From the NCBI GenBank assembly GCA_017430365.1, contig JAFRNC010000009.1, forward strand, positions 97,804 through 161,803: a DNA stretch of 64,000 nucleotides, given 5' to 3'. The notes under the pieces were generated by a model that was given only the letters and a program-made list of their open reading frames with translations, did not search any database and was not told the origin of the DNA. The first letter of the stretch is position 1, and every line of letters begins with the position of its first letter. The DNA comes from Bacteroidales bacterium. GTDB lineage: Bacteria > Bacteroidota > Bacteroidia > Bacteroidales > UBA932. Made by a program: the position numbers and the translations under genes. Positions 15,412 through 24,139 of the stretch are shown in pieces.

Positions 15412-16145
15412 CAGTCGAGGTTGCCGCCGTCTATGCGGTAGTCAATATAGCGTTTCTTCATCCAGCGGAATGCGAAACAGTCGTTGAAGGGGCCCCAGAG
15501 ACGGTTGAAAAGGTGATACTTAGCCTTTCCGGCAGTGCGGGGATAGTGCCTGACCGGAATCTGCATGACCCTGCCGCCGGCCATCTGTACCAGGGCGGGG
15601 AAGAAGCGGTGCATGCCGGTGAAGATCGGCAGTTTCCTGGCGCATTCGGTCTGGAACACCTTGAGTGGGCATCCGGTGTCGGAAACGCCGTCATGGGTCA
15701 TCATCCTGCGCCATCCGTTGGCTATCTTCGAGGACACCCGCTTTACGAAACCGTCGTTGCGCGTCACCCTTATCCCGGTTACGAGCTGATAGTCTGCCGC
15801 ATGGGGGAGAAGCAGGTTGAAATCGTCCGGATCGGTCTGGAGGTCGGCGTCGATATAACCGGCGTATGGAGATTCGCAGGCGTCGAAGCCGGCCTTGAGG
15901 GCTGCGCTCAGGCCGCAGTTCTTTTCGAAAGCCAGATAGTAGAAGTCCCTGTGCCTTCTGCAGATTTCGGAGAGCATCTCTTTTCCGCCGTCGGTAGAAC
16001 CGTCGTCAATGAACAGGACGCAGGCCGGTTTCATCGAGGAATGCTCCAGATAGGCTGACAGTTTTTCCCCGAGACGCTCAAGATTCTCGCGCTCGTTGAA
16101 GACGGGTACGATGATTGTAAACTGATACGATGCAGTGGCGTTCAT
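15411..16145 (-). CDS. GT2 glycosyltransferase, DPM1/polyprenyl-phosphate type
   Basis: 244 residues. The GT-A fold begins FTIIVPVFNERENLERL, the first DD motif is LFIDDGSTDGGKEM, and the metal-binding region is GYIDADLQTDPDDF. The length and lack of C-terminal membrane segments fit the soluble dolichol/undecaprenyl-phosphate sugar transferases. It probably transfers a sugar from a nucleotide donor to a lipid phosphate at the inner membrane. It is coupled to the LABN gene by a one-base overlap. Confidence 0.9.
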   Translation of the reverse strand: MNATASYQFTIIVPVFNERENLERLGEKLSAYLEHSSMKPACVLFIDDGSTDGGKEMLSEICRRHRDFYYLAFEKNCGLSAALKAGFDACESPYAGYIDADLQTDPDDFNLLLPHAADYQLVTGIRVTRNDGFVKRVSSKIANGWRRMMTHDGVSDTGCPLKVFQTECARKLPIFTGMHRFFPALVQMAGGRVMQIPVRHYPRTAGKAKYHLFNRLWGPFNDCFAFRWMKKRYIDYRIDGGNLD

Positions 16146-16170
16146 ACGGCGGATGTTCTGCGAAAACCGT

Positions 16171-16179
16171 GCAAAGATA
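16171..16179 (-). promoter_or_regulatory. -7 promoter element (TATCTTTGC) for the GT2/LABN pair
   Basis: A consensus element on the minus strand, 26 bases before the GT2 ATG at 16145. Confidence 0.6.
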
Positions 16180-16249
16180 GGATTTTGTTTTTGGAGAATT
16201 CAATAATAATATGTAATTATGTAATTTGAAACGGGTTCAAGGAGTCTGG

Positions 16250-18247
16250 ATGAAACGGTTTTTGACAATGCTCATCGCCCTTGTGGCGTTCACGGTACAG
16301 CTCTGGGCCGTGAAGGCCTGGCCATATCCCGTGACCGTCACGCAGCCCGACGGCACGTCGCTGGTCATCAGGATACACGGCGACGAGAACCGTTCATGGA
16401 CGACCCTGGCCGACGGCAGGCCCGTGTTCCAGGATTCCGACGGATTCTGGCGCGTGACCGACTCGCTCCCCTCCCCGGAAGGGATCCGCAAGAAGCTCGA
16501 CCCGGAAGGGGGAGCCATCTCCATGTTCTTCGCCACCAAATCCCCTGTCCGCGTGAGGACGATCGTGATACCCGTTCAGTTTGCTGACCGCAAATTCACG
16601 GTCCCCTCACCCCGCGCAGCCATCTACAACCTGTTCAACCAGCAGAACTACAGGGAGAACGGGGCTACCGGCAGTGTCCTGGACTATTTCCGCGACAATC
16701 TCGGGGGATACGGCAATTTCACTTTCGACGTCTGCGACGTGGTGACCCTTCCCGGCGAAGTCGCCGTGTACGGGGCCAATGCCGGCGGAGTCACCGACCG
16801 CAACATCAAACAACTTGTCGTCCATGCCTGCGAGGCCGCCGACAGGGCGGGAGTCGATTTCTCCCTCTATGATTTCGACCGCGACGGAATAGTAGACAAT
16901 GTCTTCATCCTGTTCGCCGGCCACAATGAAGCCGAGGGCGGCGGAGACAATACTCTCTGGCCCCAGTCATGGAATATTTCCGACACCGGCCTTTCCCTCG
17001 ACGGGATGAGGATTTCCAATTTCTCGCTCTATTCCGAATACTCGGGTCCTTCCGGCTACCAGTTCGCCGGCATAGGCTCGATATGCCACGAATACTGTCA
17101 TTTCCTCGGACTTCCCGACCTGTACGATGTGAACGGTGAGACGGAGGGCGCCGGTCCCGGATTGTTTGGCACGCTTTCCATAATGGACCGGGGCAACTAT
17201 AACAACGAAGGCCGGACTCCTCCCTATCTTACCGTATTCGAACGCCAGATGCTGGGTCTGACCGGAACGGAAAGTATACGCAACGAGCAGGAACTGCTTA
17301 TCCCCCCCGTTCAGGACAACGCCGACGCCAGGGTGATCTCCGCCCATGTTTCGGGCGAAGATTTCTGGCTCGAATATCGCGACGGATCGAAATGGGACGC
17401 CCATATCGGAGGAACCGGGCTGGTGGTATATCACATTGACAAAAGCCTGAACAAGGCGGGTTCCATGAACGCAAGGATGCGCTGGTCGTCCAATGCGGTC
17501 AACGGCTGCGCCGACCACCCCTGCGCCAGGTTCATATCTTCTGCAGGCGGGCTTCCTTCCGAAGTCGGTGACGCCTTTTTCCCGGGGCGGAGGGGCGTGA
17601 CAGCGATACATTCCTCCAGCAACTTCCCCCTTATCGGATGGAGCGGGAAAGGGGCCGGATTCGGTCTCTCCGATATCACCCTCTCATCCGGAGGCATACG
17701 TCTCAATGTCGTCGCCGACGACAGCTGGGACCTTCCGGTTCTCGAAGGCTGGTCGATAGTTCCGGGCCAGACCTCTGCGCTTCTGGAGTGGCAGGCCGAC
17801 AAGCAGGCCAGCGGCCAGTGGAATCTGCGCTGGGGAGCGGTGAACGGTATGACGAGCCATACTTCGTCGGTCGGGAACGGGACAAGCTATCTTTTCGAAG
17901 ATCTCGAACCGGGCCAGGCATATTTCTGCGAACTCTGGTTCACCCAGTGGGACAAGACCGGCAGGGTCTACAGGATGGAGTTCCGGGCCCTGAACAGGTT
18001 GACTGACTACCCCCTCATCGGCGGCCTGGACAAGACATGGCGTGTGGGCGACCGTTTCCGCCTGTTCCTTCTCAACCCCGCCCAGGACCAGACAGGGGTC
18101 ACATGGAGGATAGACGGCGAATCCTGCACGGAAGAATATTATTCATTCAACAGGACAGGGGCATTCCGGATACAGGCGACCATCACCTATTCGGACGGCT
18201 CGAAGGAGACCCTGACCAAAATACTGGAGGTAAAGGATGCAGAGTAG
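16250..18247 (+). CDS. Exported M6-family metalloprotease
   Basis: 665 residues from the ATG at 16250, which begins a good signal peptide (MKRFLTML then a hydrophobic run); an in-frame TTG at 16226 is less likely. The M6 (immune inhibitor A-like) domain covers about 80-430. The zinc motif is HEYCH, starting at residue 280 in CHEYCHFLGLPDLYD, preceded by YDFDRDGIVDNVFILFAGHNE. The C-terminal about 230 residues look beta-rich: a possible Fn3-like segment ending YFCELWFTQW, then an Ig-like segment. It probably digests proteins outside the cytoplasm. The next gene, a lipoprotein, overlaps its 3' end by 11 bases. Confidence 0.9.
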   Translation: MKRFLTMLIALVAFTVQLWAVKAWPYPVTVTQPDGTSLVIRIHGDENRSWTTLADGRPVFQDSDGFWRVTDSLPSPEGIRKKLDPEGGAISMFFATKSPVRVRTIVIPVQFADRKFTVPSPRAAIYNLFNQQNYRENGATGSVLDYFRDNLGGYGNFTFDVCDVVTLPGEVAVYGANAGGVTDRNIKQLVVHACEAADRAGVDFSLYDFDRDGIVDNVFILFAGHNEAEGGGDNTLWPQSWNISDTGLSLDGMRISNFSLYSEYSGPSGYQFAGIGSICHEYCHFLGLPDLYDVNGETEGAGPGLFGTLSIMDRGNYNNEGRTPPYLTVFERQMLGLTGTESIRNEQELLIPPVQDNADARVISAHVSGEDFWLEYRDGSKWDAHIGGTGLVVYHIDKSLNKAGSMNARMRWSSNAVNGCADHPCARFISSAGGLPSEVGDAFFPGRRGVTAIHSSSNFPLIGWSGKGAGFGLSDITLSSGGIRLNVVADDSWDLPVLEGWSIVPGQTSALLEWQADKQASGQWNLRWGAVNGMTSHTSSVGNGTSYLFEDLEPGQAYFCELWFTQWDKTGRVYRMEFRALNRLTDYPLIGGLDKTWRVGDRFRLFLLNPAQDQTGVTWRIDGESCTEEYYSFNRTGAFRIQATITYSDGSKETLTKILEVKDAE

Positions 18248-18716
18248 TACGATTTTCCGTTCCTGGCTCCGCATGGCGCTGCTGCTTTCCGCCGTCTCAT
18301 TGACCATGGCGGTTTCCTGCCCGCATCCGGTTCCGCCGGAACCGGGTCCCGTCATTCCGGTTGATACGAAATCGAAAGAGCGCGTCCAGTTCGAATCCGT
18401 AACTTCCGAAGGCCTCTATCTCAAGGGCGAGAGCCTGATCACCTACGACATGACAGGCTTCCAGCGTGCCGCGAATCCCATCCGCAGGACATACCGCATC
18501 CAGAGCGACGACCAGTCAAAGTATCTGCACATCTTATATACTGAGGCCTTACCTGCAGTGCAGGAAGATGAGGTGGAGTGTGAAATCCATTACGGACTCT
18601 CCGCCGGGGAATCCACCACGCTCATAGTCAAGCTCGTGGTGGTCAAGCAGACTGACGAATACCTGTGGCTCTGGAACGAATTCCAGAAAGTCGGGCTGAT
18701 GGTCCAGCGTCTATGA
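18237..18716 (+). CDS. Small lipoprotein, partner of the M6 protease
   Basis: 159 residues. The N-terminus has a hydrophobic signal (about 12-26) ending VSCPHP, consistent with a lipobox Cys at about residue 28. A Pro-rich linker follows (VPPEPGPVIPV), then a beta-rich domain of about 110 residues. I do not recognise the family. It overlaps the M6 gene by 11 bases and the next gene by 4 (ATGA), so it is translated with the protease and may anchor or chaperone it. Confidence 0.65.
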   Translation: MQSSTIFRSWLRMALLLSAVSLTMAVSCPHPVPPEPGPVIPVDTKSKERVQFESVTSEGLYLKGESLITYDMTGFQRAANPIRRTYRIQSDDQSKYLHILYTEALPAVQEDEVECEIHYGLSAGESTTLIVKLVVVKQTDEYLWLWNEFQKVGLMVQRL

Positions 18717-19105
18717 GCGACATCTACGATCCACTGCGCAGGAAATGGGTCGCCCGCACCCCCGAAGAAGAGGTGCGCCAGCGGGTCATAGCCTGGCTCC
18801 GCGATGAGGCCGGAATTCCCGAGGGTTTGATGGAGAGCGAATACGGCTTCACCTACAACCGCCGTCATTACCGTGCCGACATAATCGCGTTCGACCGCAG
18901 GCTCCAGCCGCACCTTCTGGTGGAGTGCAAGGCTCCCGACGTGAAAATCGACGGAAAGGTCATAGCCCAGATCGTACGCTATACGAGGGTTCTTGCCGTG
19001 CGGTATATCATCGTGACCAATGGCACGACTACGCACTTCCTGGAGCGCAGGGCTGACGGAAGCGGATACGACTATCTGGAGCGTATGCCCGAAAAGCTGC
19101 TGTGA
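18713..19105 (+). CDS. HsdR N-terminal-like (PD-(D/E)XK) protein
   Basis: 130 residues from the ATG at 18713 (ATGA overlap); the longer in-frame start at 18665 lies in the upstream gene and is not needed. It matches the short free-standing proteins that resemble the N-terminal domain of type I restriction subunit R. It has EEEVRQRVIAWL, the nuclease-core pattern RADIIAF then HLLVECKAP (Asp, then Glu-x-Lys), and YIIVTNG. No methylase or specificity gene is present nearby, so this is not a restriction system. Such orphans are widespread in Bacteroidetes beside holA. Their role is unknown. Confidence 0.8.
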   Translation: MSDIYDPLRRKWVARTPEEEVRQRVIAWLRDEAGIPEGLMESEYGFTYNRRHYRADIIAFDRRLQPHLLVECKAPDVKIDGKVIAQIVRYTRVLAVRYIIVTNGTTTHFLERRADGSGYDYLERMPEKLL

Positions 19106-19109
19106 CGGT

Positions 19110-20168
19110 TCAGGCGAGGATTCTGGCCGTCAATTCCTTCAGAAGGTCGCCGTCGGACGCTTCCCCTCTCGTATTCGATTTGGACTTCTGGTCGTACTCC
19201 TTGAGCAGGGAGATGACCTGCATGGTCTTGCGGGCCGGATAGTTCCTGACGGCCGTCTCGTATTCTCCGGCGAAATAGGGGTTGATGCCGAGTTGCGAAA
19301 GGATTTCGCCGCGCGGCGTCCCTTTCTGCAGGAGGGCGTGATAGCGCAGCAGTTTAAGGAAATGGCCCGAGAGAGCCGCCATGGTCATCTGGATGGGGAA
19401 GCGCTTCGGAGAATCGGCGAAGAAATGGACGATCCTGAAGGCCTTCATGGAATCTTTCAGGGAAAGGGCCTTGGTAAGTTCGAATGCGGAGTAGTCCCTG
19501 CTCATGCCGACATTATCCTCGATATCCTTGACGGTGATGCGCTTCCGGTCGGCAGGCAGGATCTTGCAGAGCTTGTCGACGGCGAGGGTTATCTTCTGGA
19601 GGTCGGTACCTGCCGATTCCGCCAGGAGGGCGGTGGCGTCCGGGGCGATGGTCAATCCCTGTTCGGAGATGTAACTGTCGATCCAGCGGTTGATCCTGTA
19701 GTCCGGAATCTGGTTTGATTCGAAGACTACGCCGAACTTCTTGGCCTGTTTGTAGAACACGGAACGCTTGTCGATGTTCTTGCCCTGCCGCGTGGGGTCG
19801 TTGTTGGTCTTGTAGCAGATCACGAGCACAGTGGTGGGCATTATACCTTCGAAGTAGACGGCGATGTCCTCCACCTTCTTCATCATCTGCGCCTCCTTGA
19901 CGACGACCAGCTGACGCGAGACCATCATGGGGAACTGGCGGGCCGTGCTGACCACCTGGTTGGCGGTGACGTCCGCACCGTAGTAGACGATCTGGCCGAA
20001 ATCCCGTTCCTCGGGAGGTATCACCCGCTCGGTGAGAAGGCGGCACAGTTCGTCAATGTAGTAGTGCTCCTTGCCGAAGAGAAGATAGAACGGCTTGATG
20101 TCGCCGCCGGTGATCTCATCGCGGAGCGCCTTGTATTCCTGGACAGTATCTGACGAACTCTTTGCCAT
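19110..20168 (-). CDS. holA: DNA polymerase III subunit delta
   Basis: 352 residues from the ATG at 20168. The frame stays open further upstream, but that part overlaps the divergent cca gene and its promoter. The clamp-loader delta subunit has an N-terminal AAA+-like domain (IKPFYLLFGKEHYYIDEL) and helical C-terminal domains (about 215-350). It opens the sliding clamp at the replication fork. The minus-strand -7 box ends only four bases before the ATG, so the message may be leaderless. Confidence 0.9.
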   Translation of the reverse strand: MAKSSSDTVQEYKALRDEITGGDIKPFYLLFGKEHYYIDELCRLLTERVIPPEERDFGQIVYYGADVTANQVVSTARQFPMMVSRQLVVVKEAQMMKKVEDIAVYFEGIMPTTVLVICYKTNNDPTRQGKNIDKRSVFYKQAKKFGVVFESNQIPDYRINRWIDSYISEQGLTIAPDATALLAESAGTDLQKITLAVDKLCKILPADRKRITVKDIEDNVGMSRDYSAFELTKALSLKDSMKAFRIVHFFADSPKRFPIQMTMAALSGHFLKLLRYHALLQKGTPRGEILSQLGINPYFAGEYETAVRNYPARKTMQVISLLKEYDQKSKSNTRGEASDGDLLKELTARILA

Positions 20169-20171
20169 GAC

Positions 20172-20180
20172 GCAAAGATA
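20172..20180 (-). promoter_or_regulatory. -7 promoter element (TATCTTTGC) for holA
   Basis: A consensus element on the minus strand whose downstream edge is 3 bases from the holA ATG. It is the left arm of a palindrome with the cca -7 box (20191-20199). Confidence 0.65.
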
Positions 20181-20190
20181 GCAATTTTTG

Positions 20191-20199
20191 TATCTTTGC
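20191..20199 (+). promoter_or_regulatory. -7 promoter element (TATCTTTGC) for cca
   Basis: A consensus element ending 3 bases before the cca ATG at 20203, so the transcript start falls at or next to the start codon. It pairs as an inverted repeat with the holA box 10 bases to the left. Confidence 0.65.
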
Positions 20200-20202
20200 A
20201 TC

Positions 20203-21597
20203 ATGATTGACCAGGCATTGAACGGCAGAATCTTCAGGATAATCTCGGAGACGGCACGGGAGAAGGGGGTACGGGCATTCGTGATAGGCGGGTACGTGCG
20301 CGACTTCTTCCTGCAGCGCCCCAACAACGACATAGACGTGGTAGTGGAGGGGAGCGGCATCGATCTGGCCGGCGCCGTTGCCGAAAAACTGCACACGAAG
20401 GTTTCCGTTTTCAGGAATTTCGGTACCGCGATGCTCCGTCACCATGACATCGAAGTGGAGTTCGTCGGAGCCCGTCGTGAATCCTACCGGGCAAATTCCC
20501 GCAAGCCGCTTGTCGAGGACGGTACTCTCGAGGAAGACCAGCAGAGACGTGATTTTACGATCAACGCCATGGCGTTCAGCCTGCAGAAGGAAGATTACGG
20601 TTCGCTGGTCGATCCCTTCGGGGGCATACGCGACCTCAATGCCGGTCTCATCCGCACCCCGCTCGATCCCGACACCACTTACAGCGACGACCCTCTCCGA
20701 ATGCTGCGCGCCATCCGTTTCGCCACCCAGCTCGGCTTCACCATCGTGCCGGAATCCATGGCTTCGATAAAGCGCAACAAGGCGCGTCTGGAAATCCTCT
20801 CGTCGGAAAGGATTGCCGACGAACTGAACAAGATCATGAAGACCTCCAGGCCGTCAGTCGGATTCTATCTCCTGGACGAGTGTGAACTTCTGCCTTATAT
20901 ACTTCCGGAACTCTCCAATCTGAAAGGGGTGGAAACCGTCGAGGGACGCGGACACAAGGACAATTTCAAGCATTCCCTCCAGGTGCTCGACAACGTCGCG
21001 GCCGTCAGTGACAATCTGTGGCTCCGCTGGGCCGCCCTCCTGCACGATGTCGGCAAGGCGGCTACAAAGAAATGGGAACCTGGCGTCGGGTGGACATTCC
21101 ACGGCCATGAATATGTGGGCGCGAAAATGGTCAAAGGCATCTTCTCGAAGCTCAAGATGTCCCAGACCGACGACATGAAGTATGTCCAGAAGCTGGTTTC
21201 ACTCCATCTCCGCCCCATAGCCCTGGTTACCGACGAGGTGACGGACTCAGCCGTGCGCCGTCTCCTGTTCGACGCCGGCGATGATGTCGACGACCTGATG
21301 ATCTTGTGCAAGGCCGACATCACTTCGGCCAACGAACATAAGGTCGAGCGTTACCGCCGCCAGTACGAACATGTCAAGGAGAAACTGGTCGAGGTTGAGG
21401 CCAAGGACGCCGTCCGCAATTTCAAGAATCCTATCACGGGCGAGCTGATCATGGAGAAATATCACCTCCCTCCTTGCCGCCAGATCGGCGTCATAAAGGA
21501 AGCTGTCAAGGAGGCCATCCTCGACGGAATTATCCCCAACGAATTCGACGCCGCCTACGCCCTTATGGAGCAGAAGGCCGCGGAACTGGGGCTATAA
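20203..21597 (+). CDS. cca: CCA tRNA nucleotidyltransferase with HD domain
   Basis: 464 residues from the ATG at 20203; the in-frame TTG at 20188 lies upstream of the -7 box and is rejected. The polymerase head has GGYVRDFF and NDIDVVVEG (catalytic Asp pair), and RDFTINAMAF. The C-terminal half has an HD domain (LLHDVGKA). It adds or repairs the 3' CCA of tRNAs in the cytoplasm. It is divergent from holA across a shared promoter palindrome. Confidence 0.93.
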   Translation: MIDQALNGRIFRIISETAREKGVRAFVIGGYVRDFFLQRPNNDIDVVVEGSGIDLAGAVAEKLHTKVSVFRNFGTAMLRHHDIEVEFVGARRESYRANSRKPLVEDGTLEEDQQRRDFTINAMAFSLQKEDYGSLVDPFGGIRDLNAGLIRTPLDPDTTYSDDPLRMLRAIRFATQLGFTIVPESMASIKRNKARLEILSSERIADELNKIMKTSRPSVGFYLLDECELLPYILPELSNLKGVETVEGRGHKDNFKHSLQVLDNVAAVSDNLWLRWAALLHDVGKAATKKWEPGVGWTFHGHEYVGAKMVKGIFSKLKMSQTDDMKYVQKLVSLHLRPIALVTDEVTDSAVRRLLFDAGDDVDDLMILCKADITSANEHKVERYRRQYEHVKEKLVEVEAKDAVRNFKNPITGELIMEKYHLPPCRQIGVIKEAVKEAILDGIIPNEFDAAYALMEQKAAELGL

Positions 21598-21652
21598 CCC
21601 CCAGGCAGCTACCCTGCCATCCTGAACAGTAATATTTTAAATACAACCAGAA

Positions 21653-23110
21653 ATGAAAAAGTACGTATTCCTTACACTGTTGAGCCTTTTCTTTTCGCTT
21701 TCTTTTTCCTGGTCGCAATCTGATGTTTCCCGCTCTTCTTCACGGGAACGGAATCTGGGTATTTTTGAGGATGGTTACAGGGGAGGTAGAAACAGTGACG
21801 GGACATACCTTTACTCCAATAACGGTAAAAAGGGGTACACTTTGTCAGAAATACAAAGGGAAGCAGGGCGTAGGGAAGTGGTTCTGTCGCCTGATTATAG
21901 CAAGCGGACTGAAAAAAGGCTTGGTATGGTGCGTGAAGAGGTCGAATCCATAGCCTTTTACCCCAAGGATGAGTTTCCGGCATATATGTTTGCACAAATA
22001 ACAAAAATACTGGGCAATGGTACTTCCTTTTCTGATCTGAACAGTCGGGGAAAGGCGAAATTGTACTACTATTATGCTGGAGATGTCAGACGTTTGAGAG
22101 ATGACGGTTTTTTTGAATATGACAATATTTATTGGTCCGGAGATGAATCCGGTGGGATGATTCGGGGGAACGGAGTAGGGCTGGCGATCAATGACCGGTG
22201 GGTTTGCTTCTTTCAAGGACGGTTCGAAGAGGGCTGGCCGACAGGGGAAACAAAATACGCATGGGTTAATTGGGAAGGACATTATGGCTTTTTCCAGGCG
22301 GATGGAAAGTTTCGATGGGATGATAATACCCTTCATGAAATATTCCGTTGCAGTTTTCATTCGGGGTATCCGAGAGAGGGCAGGCTTTCATATCAGCGCG
22401 GCGACCGATGGGGTTTTGTCGATCTTAATTCAGGGAAAATGCTGAGAACCTCCTACCGTCAGATTGTAAAAGATTATAACGATGGAAAAGCAATTGTCGT
22501 CAGGGCCAGTGATTCTAAGGAAATCGTCATTGACGGGCAGGGCAATTTCCTCGATTTTTCCGATAATCAGAAACAGAAGGATAAAGAAGAAGAGCTTCGG
22601 AAGGAGGAGGAAGCACGCTTGGCACAATTGAAACGGGAGGAAGAGAAAAGAGAGGCTGAATTACGTGAAAAGGAGCTTGAAAAGAGAAAAAGGGAAGGTA
22701 AAATAGAGGAAGTCACCCGGCGTCAGGAGATAAAGACGAAAGCCAGGAAGAACCTGATTATGTATTACTGTCCCTCCCTTGATAAAGATGATTGGTATCT
22801 GGACAAAGAGTACTGGGGATACGCTCCGGAGATGGGGATGATAAGTGCGGTGCAGATCCCTTGTCTCATCAAGGAGGTCCGTCCCAATGACGATAAAACT
22901 GATATATTGATCAAAGTATTGGTCGGTGAATTAATGGTCGTTGACGGGGAGTTAGGCGGTAAAAGGTACAAGTTTACGTATGACGCCGGAGATGAGATGT
23001 GGATAAGATCCGATTCGAAGGGGTGGTTTATAACAGATATGGTACATAAAGGGGATGACCTGTCTTTCCTTAAAGACGTGATCAATAAGAAATATGAAAC
23101 GATAAGGTAA
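21653..23110 (+). CDS. Exported coiled-coil protein of unknown function, A+T-rich
   Basis: 485 residues. A signal peptide (1-21, ending SWSQ) is followed by a region with WG-repeat-like strands (for example WGFVDLNSGKML near 255 and the similar HYGFFQADGKFRW). A long Glu/Lys/Arg-rich coiled coil spans about residues 304-366, and a C-terminal beta-rich domain of about 110 residues follows. The gene is visibly more A+T-rich and uses more AAA, ATA and GAA codons than its neighbours, which suggests recent transfer or weak selection. No enzyme motif was found. It stands alone between cca and the convergent manA. Confidence 0.65.
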   Translation: MKKYVFLTLLSLFFSLSFSWSQSDVSRSSSRERNLGIFEDGYRGGRNSDGTYLYSNNGKKGYTLSEIQREAGRREVVLSPDYSKRTEKRLGMVREEVESIAFYPKDEFPAYMFAQITKILGNGTSFSDLNSRGKAKLYYYYAGDVRRLRDDGFFEYDNIYWSGDESGGMIRGNGVGLAINDRWVCFFQGRFEEGWPTGETKYAWVNWEGHYGFFQADGKFRWDDNTLHEIFRCSFHSGYPREGRLSYQRGDRWGFVDLNSGKMLRTSYRQIVKDYNDGKAIVVRASDSKEIVIDGQGNFLDFSDNQKQKDKEEELRKEEEARLAQLKREEEKREAELREKELEKRKREGKIEEVTRRQEIKTKARKNLIMYYCPSLDKDDWYLDKEYWGYAPEMGMISAVQIPCLIKEVRPNDDKTDILIKVLVGELMVVDGELGGKRYKFTYDAGDEMWIRSDSKGWFITDMVHKGDDLSFLKDVINKKYETIR

Positions 23111-23123
23111 GTGAAGGCGCTGG

Positions 23124-23144
23124 CCCGGCCGGTTTTCCGCCGGG
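23124..23144. terminator. Hairpin between the coiled-coil protein gene and manA
   Basis: Arms CCCGGC and GCCGGG with a 9-base loop lie in the 48-base gap between two convergent genes. There is no clear T tract, so it is only a candidate terminator. Confidence 0.35.
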
Positions 23145-23158
23145 ACAAAGCCCAGGGG

Positions 23159-24139
23159 TCAGGCTTCCGGCTCGGGACCGTCGTAGACGTCGTCTTTAGG
23201 AGGCTGGGGGATGTGGACCTGAAGTAGGTGTGCGCCGCCGGAGGCGGGGGTTAACTGCACGGTATCCAGCGAAGCGGGAATAAGCAGGGTTTCTCCGGCT
23301 TCAACTGGAGAACATCCTTCGACCGAGAACGAACCTTCGAGGCATATCAGAACGATGCAGCTCTTGAACTCTTCAGGCCGGATGCGGGCAGGCGATGTGA
23401 GTTTGAGGCTGGTTATGACGAAATGGGGATCGTTGACCAGCACGCGGACGCCGTCTTCTCCCTTTCCCAGCCCTTCCAGATGGCAGCTGCAGGCAGCCTC
23501 ATCGTATTTTTTGTAATTGATGCAATCGAGCGCTTCGTCCAGGTGGATGGGCCTGCGGGTGGCGGGGTTGAATTCACGCCCCCAGTCATAGAGCCGGAAA
23601 GTGAGGTCGGAAGATTCCTGGATTTCGGACATCTTCAGTTTGCCGCAAGCCGCATGGACGGTACCCGTCGGGATGAAGAAACAGTCGCCGGGCTTGGGGG
23701 CATATGCGTTGAGCAGCTCCTGCGCACGTCCCTCCTTGCAGGCCTTGTAAAGGGTGCCGGCATCGCAATCCTCCTTGAATCCCATGTAGATGCGGGCGTC
23801 CTTATCGGCTTCCAGCACATACCAGAATTCTGTTTTCCCATAGTCGTCAAACCGCTCGGCAGCGACCGTGTCGTCGGGATGGACCTGCACGGAAAGGCGG
23901 TCCTCCACGACGAGGCGCTTGATCAGCAGCGGGAAATAGAGGTTATGCCATTCGAAAATTTCGTCGCCGACCAGGTCGCCCATATAGGTTTCCAGGATAT
24001 CGGGAAGGTCGTTGTCAGCCAGGAAACCTTCGGAGACGACCGATGCGTCGTCTTCGAAGCCGCACATGTCCCAGGACTCGCCGCCCCAGGCCTTAGGTTT
24101 CCACGCGGGGCGGAACTTCAGCGGGTAGAGTTTTTTCAT
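23159..24139 (-). CDS. manA: Mannose-6-phosphate isomerase, type I
   Basis: 326 residues, the shorter type found in Firmicutes and Bacteroidetes. It opens YPLKFRPAWKPKAWGGESW. The zinc site is in LSVQVHPDD and GKTEFWYVL, with GTVHAACG as the third ligand region. It interconverts mannose-6-P and fructose-6-P in the cytoplasm, feeding GDP-mannose or mannose use; the GH92 mannosidase elsewhere in the window would supply mannose. Its first 47 bases overlap the 3' end of the upstream CPBP gene in another frame, so the two are co-transcribed. Confidence 0.92.
   Translation of the reverse strand: MKKLYPLKFRPAWKPKAWGGESWDMCGFEDDASVVSEGFLADNDLPDILETYMGDLVGDEIFEWHNLYFPLLIKRLVVEDRLSVQVHPDDTVAAERFDDYGKTEFWYVLEADKDARIYMGFKEDCDAGTLYKACKEGRAQELLNAYAPKPGDCFFIPTGTVHAACGKLKMSEIQESSDLTFRLYDWGREFNPATRRPIHLDEALDCINYKKYDEAACSCHLEGLGKGEDGVRVLVNDPHFVITSLKLTSPARIRPEEFKSCIVLICLEGSFSVEGCSPVEAGETLLIPASLDTVQLTPASGGAHLLQVHIPQPPKDDVYDGPEPEA

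Noticed and set aside
18713..19105. A restriction-modification system
   Set aside because: Only the HsdR N-terminal-like piece is present. No helicase, methylase or specificity gene is nearby, and such orphans are common next to holA.
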